Source: Candidatus Eiseniibacteriota bacterium (lineage in GTDB: Bacteria; Orphanbacterota; Orphanbacteria; Orphanbacterales; Orphanbacteraceae). From it: DNA of 64,000 nt. The first letter of the stretch is position 1. Every line of letters begins with the position of its first letter. The position numbers and the translations under genes are program-made. A model generated the notes under the pieces. It did not search any database. It saw nothing but the letters and a program-made list of their open reading frames with translations, and was not told where the DNA came from. Location of the stretch: assembly GCA_029262235.1 (NCBI GenBank), contig JAJCZU010000008.1, positions 347,503 to 411,502 of the forward strand, in the 5' to 3' direction. This document shows positions 9,365-18,188 of the stretch, in pieces.

Positions 9365-10177
9365 TTATTGAAACAGCCGCTTCAGTTCGCTCCAGGACGA
9401 AGATTCCGTCGCTCCCTGCGGGCCCGCGACGCCCGTTGCCGTCGGGCAGTTCCAGACCGATCGCACGAGCAGGTTAACGGGACCGAGGCCGTCCGTGTAC
9501 GGAATCGGCGGGCAGTTCGCGGGATTGCCGAACCCTCCGGGCCTGAACTCGTAGCTGGTACCGTTCCCGACTCCGACGCCGGCACATGCCGGTCCACCGG
9601 CGACGTTCTTCTCGTTGAAGTCCGTAACGGGGTAAACACGATTCACGGTGCCGCCGCTGAGCGCGGTCGCGACGAGCGCTATCCGGTCTGCCGTGGTTGA
9701 ACCGGCTCCGGAAATGACGTTCCACCCCTGCATCGCGTGAATTGTCTGGTCTCCGGGTTCGGGAGTACCAGTGAGGCAATCGTTCTCGTCCACGTTCCAG
9801 AGCGCGATTCGTATATTCGGGGATCCGTAACCGTTGACACTGGCCTTCCAGAACCAGTAGTTCGCTACGTTCGTACACTCATGGCCGCTCTCCCCGGTGC
9901 ACTCCGCCGCAAGATCGTAAACGACGCCGAGCCTCTGCCCCCCGGACACTTCAGGGTAGGTTCGCATCCAGCCGCTGCACAGGTTGTAATAGATGATGGT
10001 GCACGCGCCCGCCGCGCCGCCCGTCATCGCGCCGATTTCGTTGTAACGCTCGACGGCAGGTTCAGTGATTGCGCCGGCATGGAGAGGTACCGAGAGGAGC
10101 AGCAACGGCAGGAGAAGAAGGCGTGTCATTGCAGGCTTGAAACCAGATGACGGCGTGGCACTGGAAGCTCGGAGCAT
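9365..10177 (-). CDS. Secreted Cys-rich protein, tandem family copy 3
   Basis: First gene of the tandem set in transcription order, function unknown. ATG at 10177 has GAGG nine bases upstream; a second ATG at 10129 (MTRLLLLPLLLLSVPLHAGA) would give a more usual signal peptide but has no ribosome binding site. The mature part has the family blocks ACTIIYYNLCSGWMR, GVVYDLAAEC, NVDENDCLTG, GGPACAGVGVGNG, CPPIPYTDGLGP, WNCPTATG and SSSWSELKRLFQ. Its 3' end and a 61-base block near the first Cys motif are nearly or fully identical to copy 2, pointing to recent duplication or gene conversion. Confidence 0.85.
   Translation of the reverse strand: MLRASSATPSSGFKPAMTRLLLLPLLLLSVPLHAGAITEPAVERYNEIGAMTGGAAGACTIIYYNLCSGWMRTYPEVSGGQRLGVVYDLAAECTGESGHECTNVANYWFWKASVNGYGSPNIRIALWNVDENDCLTGTPEPGDQTIHAMQGWNVISGAGSTTADRIALVATALSGGTVNRVYPVTDFNEKNVAGGPACAGVGVGNGTSYEFRPGGFGNPANCPPIPYTDGLGPVNLLVRSVWNCPTATGVAGPQGATESSSWSELKRLFQ
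9366..9495. repeat. 130-bp perfect direct repeat, unit 2
   Basis: Identical to 8576-8705, covering the 3' end of paralogue copy 3. The offset is 790 bases. A further 61-base block (9153-9213 against 9961-10021) matches with a single difference. Confidence 0.95.
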
Positions 10178-10236
10178 CGGGGGCCCTCACAATCTGCGCG
10201 TCCCCATGGGTGGAATCGCTCTAAGGGTGGATACCT

Positions 10237-10265
10237 ATTATACGCCCCCCCGGAAGAAGTGTCGA
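10237..10265 (-). promoter_or_regulatory. Sigma-70-like promoter for the tandem family
   Basis: On the minus strand TCGACA (-35, 10260-10265, five of six consensus bases) and TATAAT (-10, 10237-10242, perfect) are separated by 17 bases. A transcript would start about 50 bases before the ATG at 10177. This is the best promoter match I noticed in the window and implies strong expression of the three paralogues. Confidence 0.7.
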
Positions 10266-10332
10266 GGGTCGGGCACGCGCGGCTCCCGGGAACTGTGTAG
10301 TTGAATATTGAATCATTGAGAGCGCAGGCGCG

Positions 10333-11916
10333 CTACCGTGTGATCACGAGCGAGCGCGTCTCGGTCCAGCTTCCCTGCTCGACGCGCAGGAAGTACTTGC
10401 CCGCCCCCACCTTCTCTCCGGAGTCGGCGCGGCCGTGCCAGGTAACGGCATGCTCCCCCTGCGGGTACATACCATCGACGAGCCTCGCGACGCGCCGCCC
10501 ACGGATGTCATACACGTCGGCGCGCACGGGCTCGTTTCCTTCCGCCCGAAATCGAATGGAAGTGCCGAGCGCAAACGGGTTGGGAGCCGTGCGAAGGCGC
10601 GTCAGATCCGACGGCAGCCAGTTCATGTCCCACACTTCGTCGCCTGTTTCGTGAATTTCGTATTCATACGCGCGGAGCGAATCCTGCTCTTCGTCGAAGT
10701 CGCCGTTCATGACAACAAGCACGACATGTTCGAACCGCGCCCAGTCGTGAAGCGTGGCGGAACCGGAGCCGTTCTGCAGCACGAAATCGCGCACTTCGTA
10801 GCTGCCGGTGCTCGTGGTTCCGGCAAGCATGACGCGGCGGTTCCCGTCGAGCGCGGCGTCCCCTCGAAACACGATCTTCAGATGCGCACGCGTCGCCGGC
10901 CCGTGAAACTTGACGTAGTTCGCGGCAAGGCGCTCCGCAACCTGATCTTCGGCAATCGCGAACGGGCCGGACTCTCCCTTGCGATGCTGTTTCTGAAACC
11001 AGATGAGCGGAAGATCGTCCGCGCGCGCATAGTGGCGCCCCACATTGCGCGGGCCCGTGAACAGATTGTATTCGGTAAACAGGTAGAAGGCGTCTTCGAG
11101 CGTGAATCCGTTCTCATTCAATAGGGCACGCAACACATCCTCGGACTCCGCCTCGTCCGCACATTGCCGCTCCCAGAACAGGGGCGCGACCGGAAACCCG
11201 AGCAGTTCGTCGAGGAAATACCACCAGATGGCGCGCCCGTACTGAAATCGATCCCCGTCGCTGAAATCACCGGGCGCGAGCAGGTAACGGTACGGTTCGT
11301 TGAAATGGCCCTGTATACCCCAGCTCGTAAAGAGATCCGGATGAGCCACGATCTCGGACCAGCGCGCGGTCGACTCGAACATCAGGCTGCCGCCCGAGGC
11401 GAACCGGTTCCTCGCGTACTGGAATCCGTGAAACACTTCGTGCGCCGTGATGAGCCGTATCACGGTGCCCTTCGGGCTCAGCTTGCTGTCGATCGCGATC
11501 CGAGGCACGGCGGAGTGCGGACATTCCCCATGATACTCGAGCGCCCCCGCCAGGCCGCCGATTCCCGGCGGCGCGTTCCACGGGGTCACGGGAATCTTTC
11601 CGAACGCCGGGTCCGTCGAATCGCTGAAAGCCGGGGGGGCGAGCATGCCGAGGCCGTCCCTGAACGCGCGATGCGCCTGCTCCAGCAGCGACGCCAGCGA
11701 GTCCAGGTACTCGTCCCCCGAAACGGCATGCTCCCCTTCCGTCAGGTAAGCGATGACGAAATGCTCGGTGTGACGGTAGGAGACATGGTCGTCCTTCGCG
11801 AAGAGAAGATCGACCGCGGGGGGCAGGGCCGTCGCGCAGGCGCGCGGCGCAGACCATTCCATGGCCGCCGCTTCAGCGGGATTCATCAGCGCCTGATCAG
11901 CTGGATCGATCCACAT
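10333..11916 (-). CDS. MXAN_6640-like putative metalloprotease with FlgD-like C-terminus
   Basis: A zinc-peptidase signature HEVFHGFQ lies in the first third, followed by GGSLMFESTARW with a possible third ligand Glu. The last ~90 residues form a FlgD-like Ig domain (DVYDIRGRRVARLVDG ... GKYFLRVEQGS), used as a C-terminal sorting or cell-surface module in this group. AAGGGG lies nine bases before ATG. No signal peptide is visible: the N-terminus MWIDPADQALMNPAEAAAM is not hydrophobic, and an in-frame TAA twelve bases upstream blocks extension. A palindromic CAGTATACTG at 11944-11953 offers a TATACT -10 box in both directions, shared with the YchF-like gene. Confidence 0.75.
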   Translation of the reverse strand: MWIDPADQALMNPAEAAAMEWSAPRACATALPPAVDLLFAKDDHVSYRHTEHFVIAYLTEGEHAVSGDEYLDSLASLLEQAHRAFRDGLGMLAPPAFSDSTDPAFGKIPVTPWNAPPGIGGLAGALEYHGECPHSAVPRIAIDSKLSPKGTVIRLITAHEVFHGFQYARNRFASGGSLMFESTARWSEIVAHPDLFTSWGIQGHFNEPYRYLLAPGDFSDGDRFQYGRAIWWYFLDELLGFPVAPLFWERQCADEAESEDVLRALLNENGFTLEDAFYLFTEYNLFTGPRNVGRHYARADDLPLIWFQKQHRKGESGPFAIAEDQVAERLAANYVKFHGPATRAHLKIVFRGDAALDGNRRVMLAGTTSTGSYEVRDFVLQNGSGSATLHDWARFEHVVLVVMNGDFDEEQDSLRAYEYEIHETGDEVWDMNWLPSDLTRLRTAPNPFALGTSIRFRAEGNEPVRADVYDIRGRRVARLVDGMYPQGEHAVTWHGRADSGEKVGAGKYFLRVEQGSWTETRSLVITR

Positions 11917-11984
11917 GACGGGTTCCCCTTATCAACACCCGTTCAGTATACTGCAGGGCAACACCACTCGCAGGAGGCATCCTT

Positions 11985-13055
11985 TTGAAAGTCGGGCTCA
12001 TGGGCCTTCCCAGCTCCGGGAAGACCACGCTTTTCAATCTATTGACGGGGCAGACGGCCGACACCACGCCGTTCGCTTCCGGTAAGAAAGAAATCAACCT
12101 CGGTTCCGTGATGGTTCCCGATGGGCGGCTCGACCGTCTGATCGAACTCAATCAGCCGAAGAAGATCACGCACACGGAGATTTCGTTCGTCGACCTCGCG
12201 GGCCTTCCGAACAGCGACGATCGCAAGGGAATCGACGACATGATCCCGCATCTGCGCGACGCCGACGCGCTCACGCTCGTCGTGCGCGATTTCGAGAACG
12301 CGTCGGCGCCTGCGGCGCTCGGCAAAGTGAACTGCGTCTCGGAACTGAACACGCTGAAGTCCGACCTGATGTTCGCCGATCTCAACACGGCCGAGAAGCG
12401 GCTCGAGCGACTCGAGCGCGAGAAGCGAAGCGGCGACAAGGACAAGATTCGCGAGTACGAGATTTTCGAGAAGGCGAAAGAGATGCTCGAGAACGAGCAG
12501 TTTCTGTCTGAAATGAAGCTCGACCCGCACGACGAAAAGCTGATCGTCGGATACGGACTGCTCACGAAGAAACGCTACGTGGTGCTGCATAATTTCGGCG
12601 AAGGTCGTGACGAAGTGCCCGCGGAGCTTGTGAAAGAGGCCGCGTCGATGGGCGCGCCGCTCGTTTCGATGAACGCGCTGCTCGAACACGAAGTCATGGA
12701 GATCCCCGAAGAAGAGCGCGCGGAGTATTGCGAGTCGCTCGGCATCGCCGGGGACGCGCGCGACAAGTTCGTGCGCGCTGCGTACGACGCGCTGAACCTG
12801 ATCTCGTTCTTCACCGCCGGCCCGAAAGAAGTGCGCGCGTGGACCGTGGAGCGCGGCGCGACCGCCCAGCGCGCGGCAGGCAAGATCCACTCGGACATGG
12901 AGCGCGGGTTCATACGCGCCGAGGTCATTCCGTTCGACGTGATGAGCGAGTTCAAGACCGAGAAGGCCGTTAAAGAGGCGGGCAAGATGACCCTCGAAGG
13001 CAGATCGTACATCGTGAACGACGGCGACGTGCTCGTGATCCGCTTCAGCGCGTGA
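11985..13055 (+). CDS. ychF: YchF-like GTPase/ATPase
   Basis: Member of the Obg-related YchF family of ribosome-associated NTPases. The P-loop is GLPSSGKTT instead of the usual GxPNVGKS, a helical domain spans roughly residues 115-200, and the C-terminal TGS-like domain has ISFFTAGPKEVRAW and GKIHSDMERGFIRAEV, which is diagnostic. The usual NxxE nucleotide-specificity stretch is weak (VVLHNFGE), so this is a divergent copy. The start is TTG, with AGGAGG about eight bases upstream. Divergent from the metalloprotease-like gene. Confidence 0.85.
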   Translation: MKVGLMGLPSSGKTTLFNLLTGQTADTTPFASGKKEINLGSVMVPDGRLDRLIELNQPKKITHTEISFVDLAGLPNSDDRKGIDDMIPHLRDADALTLVVRDFENASAPAALGKVNCVSELNTLKSDLMFADLNTAEKRLERLEREKRSGDKDKIREYEIFEKAKEMLENEQFLSEMKLDPHDEKLIVGYGLLTKKRYVVLHNFGEGRDEVPAELVKEAASMGAPLVSMNALLEHEVMEIPEEERAEYCESLGIAGDARDKFVRAAYDALNLISFFTAGPKEVRAWTVERGATAQRAAGKIHSDMERGFIRAEVIPFDVMSEFKTEKAVKEAGKMTLEGRSYIVNDGDVLVIRFSA

Positions 13056-13068
13056 TCCTGCCGATCCC

Positions 13069-13097
13069 TTGACATGGATACTTTCTCTCCACATAGT
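13069..13097 (+). promoter_or_regulatory. Promoter-like element before the relict at 13118
   Basis: TTGACA at 13069-13074 and CATAGT at 13092-13097 (four of six -10 bases) with a 17-base spacer, directly after the ychF-like stop. AGGAGGAG follows at 13101-13108. Confidence 0.45.
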
Positions 13098-13117
13098 TGC
13101 AGGAGGAGATCATCGCG

Positions 13118-13196
13118 ATGTCGATCTGGAACTGCACGTCGACGACCGCGATCGAGCAGAGCAGACTGGACTGATCTGAAGCAGCTCTTTCAATAG
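13118..13196 (+). pseudogene. Relict of the Cys-rich secreted family
   Basis: AGGAGGAG and ATG are followed at once by codons for SIWNCTSTTAIEQSRLD and a stop; in the next frame the sequence continues TGG ACT GAT CTG AAG CAG CTC TTT CAA TAG, reading WTDLKQLFQ. This matches the tail SVWNCPTATG...SSWSELKRLFQ of the genes at 8575-10177 on the opposite strand, with a frameshift. The signal peptide and body are gone, so it looks like an internally deleted copy that kept promoter, ribosome binding site, start and tail. An 18-codon functional peptide is an alternative I consider less likely. Confidence 0.6.
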
Positions 13197-13233
13197 GGAT
13201 CACGCAGTCACACATCGAGAGGCCGCTTCCGAC

Positions 13234-14877
13234 CTACTTCCCCTTCACCACGAACTGCCCCCGGATCGTGTCCGTCTCGCCGGTCTTGAGATCGGTCGCT
13301 TCGATGATGAGCGTATAGCGATCGTTCGGGAGAGTCATGGTGTCGAGTGAGATGTGGCGGCTTGCGGTGGGCCCGACGGTTTCGTTCTCGAACGTCTGTG
13401 ATGTCCCCGGCTCGAGCGTCCCTTCGTTATTCCCGCCGAAGAAGCTCGTGAAGCGCTGTACTTTCGTCCCGAACAGGCTGTACTTCACTTCGTAGTTACC
13501 GCGTCCCTTGCTGTTCTGCGCGAGATTGTAGAGCTCGAAGTAGACGGTGACGTCTTCGCCGGGCGCGTAGATGCGGACGGGCCGCGGCACGATGCGATAC
13601 TGCCCGCGCAGGAACGCGCCGCCGGCGCGGTTGTCGCGCGTCACGGAGCTTGCGAACACGAGGTCGCTCACGGCGAATCGCCCCGAGGCGAAGTAGCGGG
13701 CTTCGACTGCGGTCTTCAGGATGCCGTGGTTTTGCGTGCGGACATCGATAAAGCGCATTGCGAGCGTGTAGCCGCCGGGATCTACTGAAAGCGATTCGGC
13801 GGTTACCATCCAGCCGCCCGACGGTGCGAGCGGATCCTGGCGATGTTCGAGGTTCGCGACTTTCGTTACGACCTCTTCAAACTCCGGCGTTTTGAGTGAC
13901 ACGCGGCGCTGCAGCTTCGCGACTTTGAACGTGCTTTCATCCGGCTCGAACGCCACGTCGGTCAACGGCACGAGAAATCCGAGCAGCAGATCGGTCTTGC
14001 CGTTCGCGCCCGCGAGCGACGCCACGTCGAAGATGAATCCGAATTCCTTCGCGCCTTCGTAATCGTACACGTTGATCGTGGGCGTCTCCCCGAATCGGTG
14101 CAGGCCCGTCTCGCTCATCTGGCGCGCCTGCGTCGGATCGATCTCGAGATCATTCGCTTCGACGAACATTTCGAAGCGGTCTTCGAGTTCCGCGAGCAGC
14201 TGGTCGGACTCCTTCGCGAAGTCCGACATGCCACCGTCTACTTTGCCGATGCCCGAATACTTCCGGTCGGGGTCGAGGATCACGTGATAGATCCCCTGCA
14301 TGTCGACGTCCTGCAGCCAGACCAGCATGTCCTTGTACATCCAGAGCTCTTTCGCGCCGATCACGCCTTCGTGCACGGCAACGTAGCCCGGGAACGTTTC
14401 GATGCGGAGAGGTTCGCCGAAGCGAATGAAAAAGTGCGCGCGGTCGTCCCACGCGAAGCGCCCCTTGCGATCCTTGAACCGTTGGATCGCCTTCTGCACG
14501 CGGCGCATATGTTCGACTTCGGCCTGATTCTCGAGTGTGGTAGGCGTGGGATCGTGTTCGGCCCAGTAGCGGCGCTGAAACGCGAGGCGGTCGTGCGGCG
14601 CCGTGGCGTCGTACGCCTTCTTGCCGACATCGTCCAGAATGACGCGGAAGAAGCGGTCCTCGTCGGGCCGCGGGAGAATGATTTCGTCCTGGGCGCGCGG
14701 TACGTCTTCGGCGATCGCCGCCTCGGGAACAGCGGGCGCTTCGGGCGCAGCAGCAGCGCCGGCAGCGCCGACACTGAGCGAATCTTCGGCGCGCGCGGCT
14801 CCCGCAGCCACCAGCAGCGCCAGCGCAATCAGCTCAGCAATAATCCAGGTTTTGATCCAGCGATCGGAACGGCCCAC
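13234..14877 (-). CDS. GWxTD-domain secreted protein
   Basis: An N-terminal signal (WIIAELIALALLVAAGAARA) is followed by a GWxTD-type domain: FQRRYWAEHDPTPTTLENQ, then AWDDRAHFFIRFGEPLRIE in place of the GWxTDRG...YGEP consensus, and ELWMYKDM. The C-terminal part has two or three beta-rich segments including the QYRIVPRPVRIYAPGEDVTVYFELYNL region. Such proteins occur widely in Acidobacteria and FCB phyla; their role is unknown. The start is GTG with GGAGG six bases upstream. It follows the DUF5916 gene by 56 bases on the same strand and may be co-transcribed. Confidence 0.8.
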   Translation of the reverse strand: MGRSDRWIKTWIIAELIALALLVAAGAARAEDSLSVGAAGAAAAPEAPAVPEAAIAEDVPRAQDEIILPRPDEDRFFRVILDDVGKKAYDATAPHDRLAFQRRYWAEHDPTPTTLENQAEVEHMRRVQKAIQRFKDRKGRFAWDDRAHFFIRFGEPLRIETFPGYVAVHEGVIGAKELWMYKDMLVWLQDVDMQGIYHVILDPDRKYSGIGKVDGGMSDFAKESDQLLAELEDRFEMFVEANDLEIDPTQARQMSETGLHRFGETPTINVYDYEGAKEFGFIFDVASLAGANGKTDLLLGFLVPLTDVAFEPDESTFKVAKLQRRVSLKTPEFEEVVTKVANLEHRQDPLAPSGGWMVTAESLSVDPGGYTLAMRFIDVRTQNHGILKTAVEARYFASGRFAVSDLVFASSVTRDNRAGGAFLRGQYRIVPRPVRIYAPGEDVTVYFELYNLAQNSKGRGNYEVKYSLFGTKVQRFTSFFGGNNEGTLEPGTSQTFENETVGPTASRHISLDTMTLPNDRYTLIIEATDLKTGETDTIRGQFVVKGK

Positions 14878-14933
14878 TCGTCACCTCCGGGAGTACCATA
14901 CCAATAGTACCCCGGAACGGGAATCGGGTGCCG

Positions 14934-17345
14934 CTAGAACCGGTAGAGATATTGCACTTTCGCGAAGACCTGACGCTCGGCGAGCTTCCATTCGGACCCG
15001 GAGCCGTTTTCGGCCGCTCGCTTCGCGGCGGTATCTGAAATTCGTGCTCCGTTGCCCTTCCCGCGATCCGCCCCGTGCTCCGCCCCGTTCTTCGCCTGCG
15101 CGATCTCGTCGTAGTAGTTGAAACGGTTCCCGGCGCCGATATAGAACACCGTGAACGGATTCAGCTTGTATGTGAGCAGCGGCTCGAAGTCGAAGCGCTC
15201 TCTGAAATCGTTGTACTGCGTCACGAGACGCAGGAACCACTCGCGATTGAAGTTGTACGTGATTCTCGTGCGTAGAAGGTAGCCTTCAAACAGCGTATTC
15301 CCGGTGGCACGGCTTTCCATCTTCGAGTATTCCCATTCGATGGGTTCGATGAACAGACGCGAGAGTGGTTTGAAGTCGAACTCGACGCCGTAGCTTTGCA
15401 CATCGCCCATTTCCGGTGCGTCGAAGTCGCGGTAGATCTGCTTCCCGAAGTTCACGTTCCCTTCGATGCTGAACATCTCGGAAGGCCGTGTCATTGCCCA
15501 GAAGTTCCAGGTGTTGATTTCGTCGAAGATGATCCCGCCGAAACGTTCGCGGCTGATCAGGTTCTGGACGTTCACTTCAGTCTGCCCGCGGAATCTCGCC
15601 CAGATCTGGGGCCGCACCCATTCGTCCTTGAACGTGCCGGTCTGATTCCAGATGCGGCCCACGGCAATGTTCGGCTGCCACTCGAGGAGCAGCTTGCCGT
15701 TCGGCTGACTCGAGTAGCCGTTCCACCAGTTCACCGAATGGTAATCGTTCCCGGTCGTGAAACCGTTGTCGGTTCGGAACGTCGGGCTGTAGCCCCAGTA
15801 GTCGAAGTCGGAGTTGTAATGGCGCGCGGATCGTTCGAGGCTCGCGTAAATTCCGTGCCCCCAGAAGTTCTCGCCGTCAAACGCGGCCGTGTGATCCGTA
15901 TCGCCCATCATCTCGTCGTTGAAGTCGGACGAAAGCGCCGTATCGTTCGGCTCTTCCGTATGGCTCGCGGCGAACTGCAGTTCGAGCCTGTAGTTATTCT
16001 TGAAGCGTAGAAGTGCGTCGGCGCTCAGTACCGTTCCCGCGCCATTGCCGCCGGTCACGCGCCGGTCGGTCACGAGCAGGCCGACGGCCGACTCCTCGCG
16101 CAGGTTCGTCTTCATGCGCACGATGTTCGTATAGCTCTCGCCGAGCAGAAGCAGCTCGCTCCGCTCTTCGAACGGAATGATGAGCGGCGAAGCGTCATCG
16201 TGCCCGAAAAGATAGACGACAGACGTGTTGCCGAACTCGCCGAGCAGCTTCCCTGCCACGTCGGGATTGTTGATCGAGCGTGTGTACACGGCGCTGATCC
16301 ACGTATTGAAGAGATCGCTTCCCTCCTGGAAGAACGGGCGGCGCTCCTCGAAAAAGAGCGCGAATGTGCGGTTCACGTCGATCTGGCCCGCGTCGGACTC
16401 CACCTGGCTGAAGTCGGGGTTGATCGCGAGTTCGGCCGAACTGTTCGAAGTGAGCGCGTAGCGCAGATTGAGCGACGCTTCACCCTTCGGGTCGTCATTG
16501 TTGAAGTTCGAACGCGGATCGTCCCGATCTTCGAGCTCGCCGACCTGCGTGCCGATCACGCTGGCGATGACATCGAGGTTCTTACCGGTCTGCACGCCCT
16601 CGATCCCCGTGAGATAGCCGAACTGGCACATGAGGCACGGGTTGTCGCGGCTCACCGCGGCCCATGAGTAACGATTGCGGTTGTCGCGCTGGCGGTCGCG
16701 CCAGAAATTGATGCGCCACGTGTGCTCTTCGCGATTCGGAAAGCGGAGCGACGCGAACGGAATCGCGATCTCCACCTGGTAGCCGGTTTCGGTCACGCGC
16801 CCGATCGACTCCCATATGATGTCGAACGATCCGTCTTCCCCGCCCGTGCCTTCCATCCGCAGGTCGCCCTGGATGCCGAGCGGATTCACGAACAACTCGT
16901 ACCCCCATGACGATTCGCCGTATGTGTCGAGCATGATCCCGAAGTAGTCGTCCCGATAGATATTGTCGCGGTCACGAAGCGAAACGCGCACTTCGTCCGG
17001 GTTGTCGTAGGCGATCAGCGCGACGTAAAGATTCTGCTGGTCGTACGTCACCCACGCTTCGGAACGGACCGGCGGCTTCGCGAGATCGCCGGGACTCGTT
17101 TCAACGAAATGGTCCGCGATCGCCGCGTCCTTCCAGCCCGCGTCATCGAGATTGCCGTCAATCTGAATGGGGCCGGTCGTGCGCGCAATGACGAGAGTCG
17201 GCTCGAAGTTGGCCTTGTACGGCTCTTCGGCCTGCGCGGAGAGTGCCTGGGTCAGGATCAGGGTCAGGGCAAGGGCGAGAGTCGGGGCGAAGGTCGGGAA
17301 CGAGATGAGTCCCGCCGCTCCTCCCGGGAGCACGCGTCGTATCAT
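14934..17345 (-). CDS. DUF5916 outer-membrane protein with CBM9-like N-terminus
   Basis: 803 residues with a signal peptide. The N-terminal ~200 residues resemble a family 9 carbohydrate-binding fold (IDGNLDDAGWKDA, LYVALIAYDNP, RDDYFGIMLDT, WRINFWRDR); the rest is a DUF5916-type barrel region, rich in alternating aromatic and polar residues and ending in KVQYLYRF with a terminal Phe typical of outer-membrane barrels. A CLMC pair lies near residue 240. Ligand and function are not known; uptake or surface binding of a glycan is a reasonable guess only. GAGG lies seven bases before ATG. Confidence 0.82.
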   Translation of the reverse strand: MIRRVLPGGAAGLISFPTFAPTLALALTLILTQALSAQAEEPYKANFEPTLVIARTTGPIQIDGNLDDAGWKDAAIADHFVETSPGDLAKPPVRSEAWVTYDQQNLYVALIAYDNPDEVRVSLRDRDNIYRDDYFGIMLDTYGESSWGYELFVNPLGIQGDLRMEGTGGEDGSFDIIWESIGRVTETGYQVEIAIPFASLRFPNREEHTWRINFWRDRQRDNRNRYSWAAVSRDNPCLMCQFGYLTGIEGVQTGKNLDVIASVIGTQVGELEDRDDPRSNFNNDDPKGEASLNLRYALTSNSSAELAINPDFSQVESDAGQIDVNRTFALFFEERRPFFQEGSDLFNTWISAVYTRSINNPDVAGKLLGEFGNTSVVYLFGHDDASPLIIPFEERSELLLLGESYTNIVRMKTNLREESAVGLLVTDRRVTGGNGAGTVLSADALLRFKNNYRLELQFAASHTEEPNDTALSSDFNDEMMGDTDHTAAFDGENFWGHGIYASLERSARHYNSDFDYWGYSPTFRTDNGFTTGNDYHSVNWWNGYSSQPNGKLLLEWQPNIAVGRIWNQTGTFKDEWVRPQIWARFRGQTEVNVQNLISRERFGGIIFDEINTWNFWAMTRPSEMFSIEGNVNFGKQIYRDFDAPEMGDVQSYGVEFDFKPLSRLFIEPIEWEYSKMESRATGNTLFEGYLLRTRITYNFNREWFLRLVTQYNDFRERFDFEPLLTYKLNPFTVFYIGAGNRFNYYDEIAQAKNGAEHGADRGKGNGARISDTAAKRAAENGSGSEWKLAERQVFAKVQYLYRF

Positions 17346-17453
17346 GGGTTGCCTCGTATCGATCGGGTCCGTGGTGGCTGCTGATACAGGATAGACGAAC
17401 GAGGCGGGCGGACTGATTGAAAAAAGTGCGGAAAATCGTCGGTCGGCTGGTTT

Positions 17454-17693
17454 TCAGCGTACGAAGAACCAGTAGTAGACGGCCGCTCCGAGCACCACGA
17501 GCAGGATGATCTGCTTGAAGAGCGCGACCGTCGTCCGGACGAGCAGCACGATGCTGAGAAGAGCCCCCGCGGCGTAGATTCCGCGCATTTTCCAGACCGC
17601 GGTCCCGGTCTGCCCCGCCTCGAGCGTGTTCATGAGGCCGTAAGCGCAGTACGCGAGGGCGGCGGCGAGAGCGAGCAGAATCGCGAGCTTCAT
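17454..17693 (-). CDS. Small three-span membrane protein
   Basis: 79 residues, almost entirely hydrophobic: spans near residues 2-20, 36-54 and 59-77, joined by short polar loops, ending WFFVR. No family recognised. It starts four bases after the DinB-like gene, so it is likely the last gene of the long minus-strand operon that begins near 24.65 kb. Confidence 0.6.
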   Translation of the reverse strand: MKLAILLALAAALAYCAYGLMNTLEAGQTGTAVWKMRGIYAAGALLSIVLLVRTTVALFKQIILLVVLGAAVYYWFFVR

Positions 17694-17697
17694 CCCG

Positions 17698-18180
17698 CTA
17701 CTTCCCCATCAGATTGCGAAGCTGAAACGTGTGGCGGATCGGGTGCATGACGGCGTGTTCGAGCATCGCGTCGATACAGTAGACCGGGCCCCAGGCGGCC
17801 TCGAACTCGAGCTCGAAAGACTCGCCGGGGAGATCGACAAGCGGCGTTCGCCATTTCGCGAGACTCGCGTCGAGAAACGCATCGGCCTCGCTTTCGCAGT
17901 TTTCGAGCGTGGGCAGTTCACCGAATCCGGGCTCGGGCAGTTCGAGCGCCTTGCAGATCCATCCCATGTAATAGATCGTGCCGTTCAGAAGATGCAGAAG
18001 CAGGCTTTCGAGTGATTCGTAATCGGGATCGTCCGTTGCGGGCAGCTTGACGTTCTGCGCCTTCGCTTCGCGCCATGTAGCGAGAAACTCGCGCATGTGA
18101 TGTTCATGCAGCGCGATCAGCGCGCGTGCGCCGGCGTATTCGTGGGCGGGAATCGCATCGGGAATCGTCATCTCATCCAT
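17698..18180 (-). CDS. DinB-like four-helix-bundle protein
   Basis: 160 residues predicted mostly helical, with histidines placed as in DinB/YfiT metal-binding proteins: LHEHHMREFLATW in helix 1, LLLHLLNGTIYYMGW in helix 2 and HAVMHPIRHTFQLRNL near the end. These proteins often act as thiol-dependent transferases, but the substrate cannot be told from sequence. It lies eight bases from the acetyltransferase gene and four bases from the small membrane protein. Confidence 0.7.
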   Translation of the reverse strand: MDEMTIPDAIPAHEYAGARALIALHEHHMREFLATWREAKAQNVKLPATDDPDYESLESLLLHLLNGTIYYMGWICKALELPEPGFGELPTLENCESEADAFLDASLAKWRTPLVDLPGESFELEFEAAWGPVYCIDAMLEHAVMHPIRHTFQLRNLMGK

Positions 18181-18188
18181 CTCCCGGG

